A stretch of DNA of 64,000 bases from Apus apus. Its lineage: Eukaryota; Chordata; Aves; Apodiformes; Apodidae. The translations under genes were made by a program, and so were the position numbers. Positions 62,001-64,000 of the stretch are shown piece by piece; within the stretch, counting starts at the first letter, position 1; every line of letters starts with the position of its first letter. Below the pieces are notes generated by a model, which ran no database searches, was not told the DNA's origin, and saw nothing but the letters and a program-made list of their open reading frames with translations. Location of the stretch: positions 7,330,501 through 7,394,500 of the forward strand of contig NC_067301.1 in NCBI RefSeq assembly GCF_020740795.1. Direction: 5' to 3'.

Positions 62001-64000
62001 AATCTAACTGGCAGTTTCTCTCCAAAGCCAACCAATTACATTTAAAATATCACAAGGATTTGTGTCCTCTGGGCAGAGCTGACCAGCACACAGCACTGTC
62101 ACCAGCTGGTGTTTCTTGCAGAGATCATCTACGGTGACTAAAGTCAGACCTGGAAAGGGAGGGATGAGAAAAAAGGGTTCCTCTTGCTTCCAGACTGTAC
62201 ATTAACTTTGGATTTCCTGACCCAACTTGGGAATCTGCTGTTGACATCAGCCGTGAGAATAACCTGCCCTCAGCTGGGACTTGTCCTGTGTTATTGTCCT
62301 GAATAGATCTTTCTAGGAGATAATCTTTACTTAGAGATTATTTTGACAAGCTATTGAATCATAGCTGATCTAGGCAGAGTTCCTGATTTCAGTTAATTTT
62401 GGCAGGAAAAAAGGTAATCACTGTGTCTGTGAAAGGAATCCTGGATCATTTACCCGTTCTGGTTGAACATTTTTTGAAGGCGGCTGTTAAAAAAGAAATG
62501 AATTTTTTCCCTTTGAAAAACGGATTTTAGGTGGCTTGTTTTTTAACTTGCCTTTTTTTTTTCTAAACCTGAATCTTGGCAGCTCATCACCCACCCTGTG
62601 TGTTAGTGTTTCTGCTTGATTTTTTCCACAAAGGCCGTGGGGTTCCGTGCTCCCCGTACCCAGGGTATCCACCAGCCTTGCAGCTGACTCACCCTTCCCA
62701 GATCAGTTGGCACAAATGACAATTGTCCCACATTTTAAAATTGCAAAAGGGCAGGTTGTGAGCTCCCTTGATTCAGCGCAGCTCCATTGACAGAAAGCAG
62801 TGGGTATCCTGTTACATCCACGGGTTTGGAGTCTCTCTTTTATCTCCTTCTTTTGCTGGGGAACAAAGAGAACGACTCACTTTGTGTTCTTTGCTCAAGT
62901 CCTTTTAGTTTTCATGCATAAACTGAGAGTAACTTCATAGTTACTGCAAAATGAAATTACTGGAAAATGAGGTGTTTCCGTGGAAATGGGGCCTGGTTAT
63001 GTTGGATGTGTGTAGGATCCAGGATTTCAAATGTCATCTCTGCAGTTAGAAGGAGAAAAAAAGAAAATCTTGTGTGGGAAGTTAGCTGCAGTGTGCTGAA
63101 ACCAGGCGTATTTGGGCTCATTTGTGTCATCTAAAACCCCCCCTTTACATGTTGAGTCTTAGGGACTCAGCCCACATGGATAGAACTTAAAGACTTGAAT
63201 AGATTTTATCTTGATCAACAGAAAACAGATACATAAATACTGTGAGTAAGAACACACACATCCTGTATGCTTGTAAAACACTTCTGGAGGACAGATTAAA
63301 ATTTTAAAAGGGCTCATAAACTGTGCTTGTGGTTCAGTGCGTGTGTAAGAGCAGCACTTCATGTCTACCTCCTTGTTAAATAAAGCAGGAATGATGATAA
63401 AAGCCGGAGTGAAGCAGATTTTAGGAGGCCAAAGTCCTGAAATCCTTCCTGGTTAAATCTCCAGGTTCCTCACAGATGAGCAGACGTCAGGAGAAGTCTG
63501 CAGAGCCCTGACCAGGCAGCTGAAGCTGCGAGCCCGAGATGTTTAAAAAAGCAAATTCCCAGCTCAGGCTCCTTCTCTGCGCGACGCGTGTGTTGTGACA
63601 GCTCAGGAGATTAGTTTTTCTGTGTGCTGGCATTCTGCTCTGCTGAGTTTACATGGATGTTGAAGAGCAGGTTTTCCTGTGTTGGGAAAAGGCTGCGTGC
63701 CAGAGCACACTCTGCTTCTGGAAAAAAATCACCGTGGGTTTTGTGCTGTTGAGCAGAAGCACAAAATGAAATTACAAAGCCATTTTCTTCATTTTTCTCA
63801 TTTTTCTTGTTGTCCTGCCCCAAGACCTATTGATTATTTGAAGTACTTTCAAAAAGCTGGATATCAGAGCTGTTGTTTTAACCTATCTGTTATATTCCCA
63901 GGTTAAAATTTCCCAAGCTTGTTTTTCTAAAAGCCTTATGAACTATTTTTTGCTCAAAGAATTTTTAATGACTTGTTTTCTGCAAGTTGGCAAAGGACAG

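Larger units (their letters stand above)
47301..64000 (+). other. SPEN: SPEN intron 3 (partial, at least 16.7 kb)
   Basis: The stretch starts at GTAAGG and runs off the right edge. I looked for the next SPEN segments (the SDDSPARSVQ region and the RRM2 start KSFGIKVQNLP) and found none. The stretch holds a CpG island (52430-53230), a CR1 tail (53826-53882) and a MIR relic (about 59005-59080); the rest is single-copy-looking AT-rich intron. No gene is recognised on the minus strand. Confidence 0.8.

Overview
This window is nuclear DNA from a vertebrate, most likely a bird. The gene order SLC25A34 - TMEM82 - FBLIM1 - SPEN, all on the plus strand, matches the order known at human 1p36.21. The dispersed repeats include two CR1 LINE 3' ends of avian/reptilian type, old CORE/MIR-type SINE relics and many GC-rich minisatellites. 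Short introns and high GC on the left look like an avian microchromosome (the chicken SPEN region is on chromosome 21). The species cannot be fixed from the sequence.

Layout: 67-249 is the last coding exon of SLC25A34 (mitochondrial carrier). 671-3701 is a complete six-exon TMEM82 (multi-pass membrane protein, 325 aa). 6957-9011 is the complete coding part of FBLIM1/migfilin (336 aa, filamin-binding N-terminus plus three LIM domains), with a probable noncoding first exon near 4800-4885. From 9.4 to 23 kb no protein-coding gene is recognisable. This stretch holds a homeobox-motif cluster (10.2-10.4 kb), an orphan CpG island with two YY1-like sites (13.3-13.8 kb) and SINE relics. At 23.0-24.1 kb a C-rich minisatellite runs up to the SPEN CpG-island promoter. 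SPEN starts at ATG 24694. Its first three coding exons (24694-24776, 43195-43516, 46824-47300) encode RRM1 and the RS-rich linker. The rest of the window, to 64000, is SPEN intron 3, and the other exons lie beyond the right edge.

The genes are separate units. SLC25A34 is a mitochondrial inner-membrane carrier, TMEM82 a poorly characterised membrane protein, FBLIM1 links filamin to integrin/actin adhesion sites, and SPEN is a large RNA-binding transcriptional corepressor. I found no bacterial-style system, CRISPR array or intact mobile element. The observations I rate highest are: an extra C in a C-run of SPEN exon 2 that shifts the frame (probably an assembly error); a minisatellite in FBLIM1 intron 1 that repeats splice-donor-like sequence; a minisatellite upstream of SPEN that repeats splice-acceptor-like sequence; an orphan CpG island and two intronic CpG islands that could be alternative promoters; a strong-context uORF in the SPEN leader; a C2H2 zinc-finger fossil in SPEN intron 1; and a 13-bp perfect inverted repeat with paired E-boxes upstream of TMEM82. 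Coordinates come from reading splice consensus and reading-frame phase. Family calls are from memory of human orthologues, with no database search.
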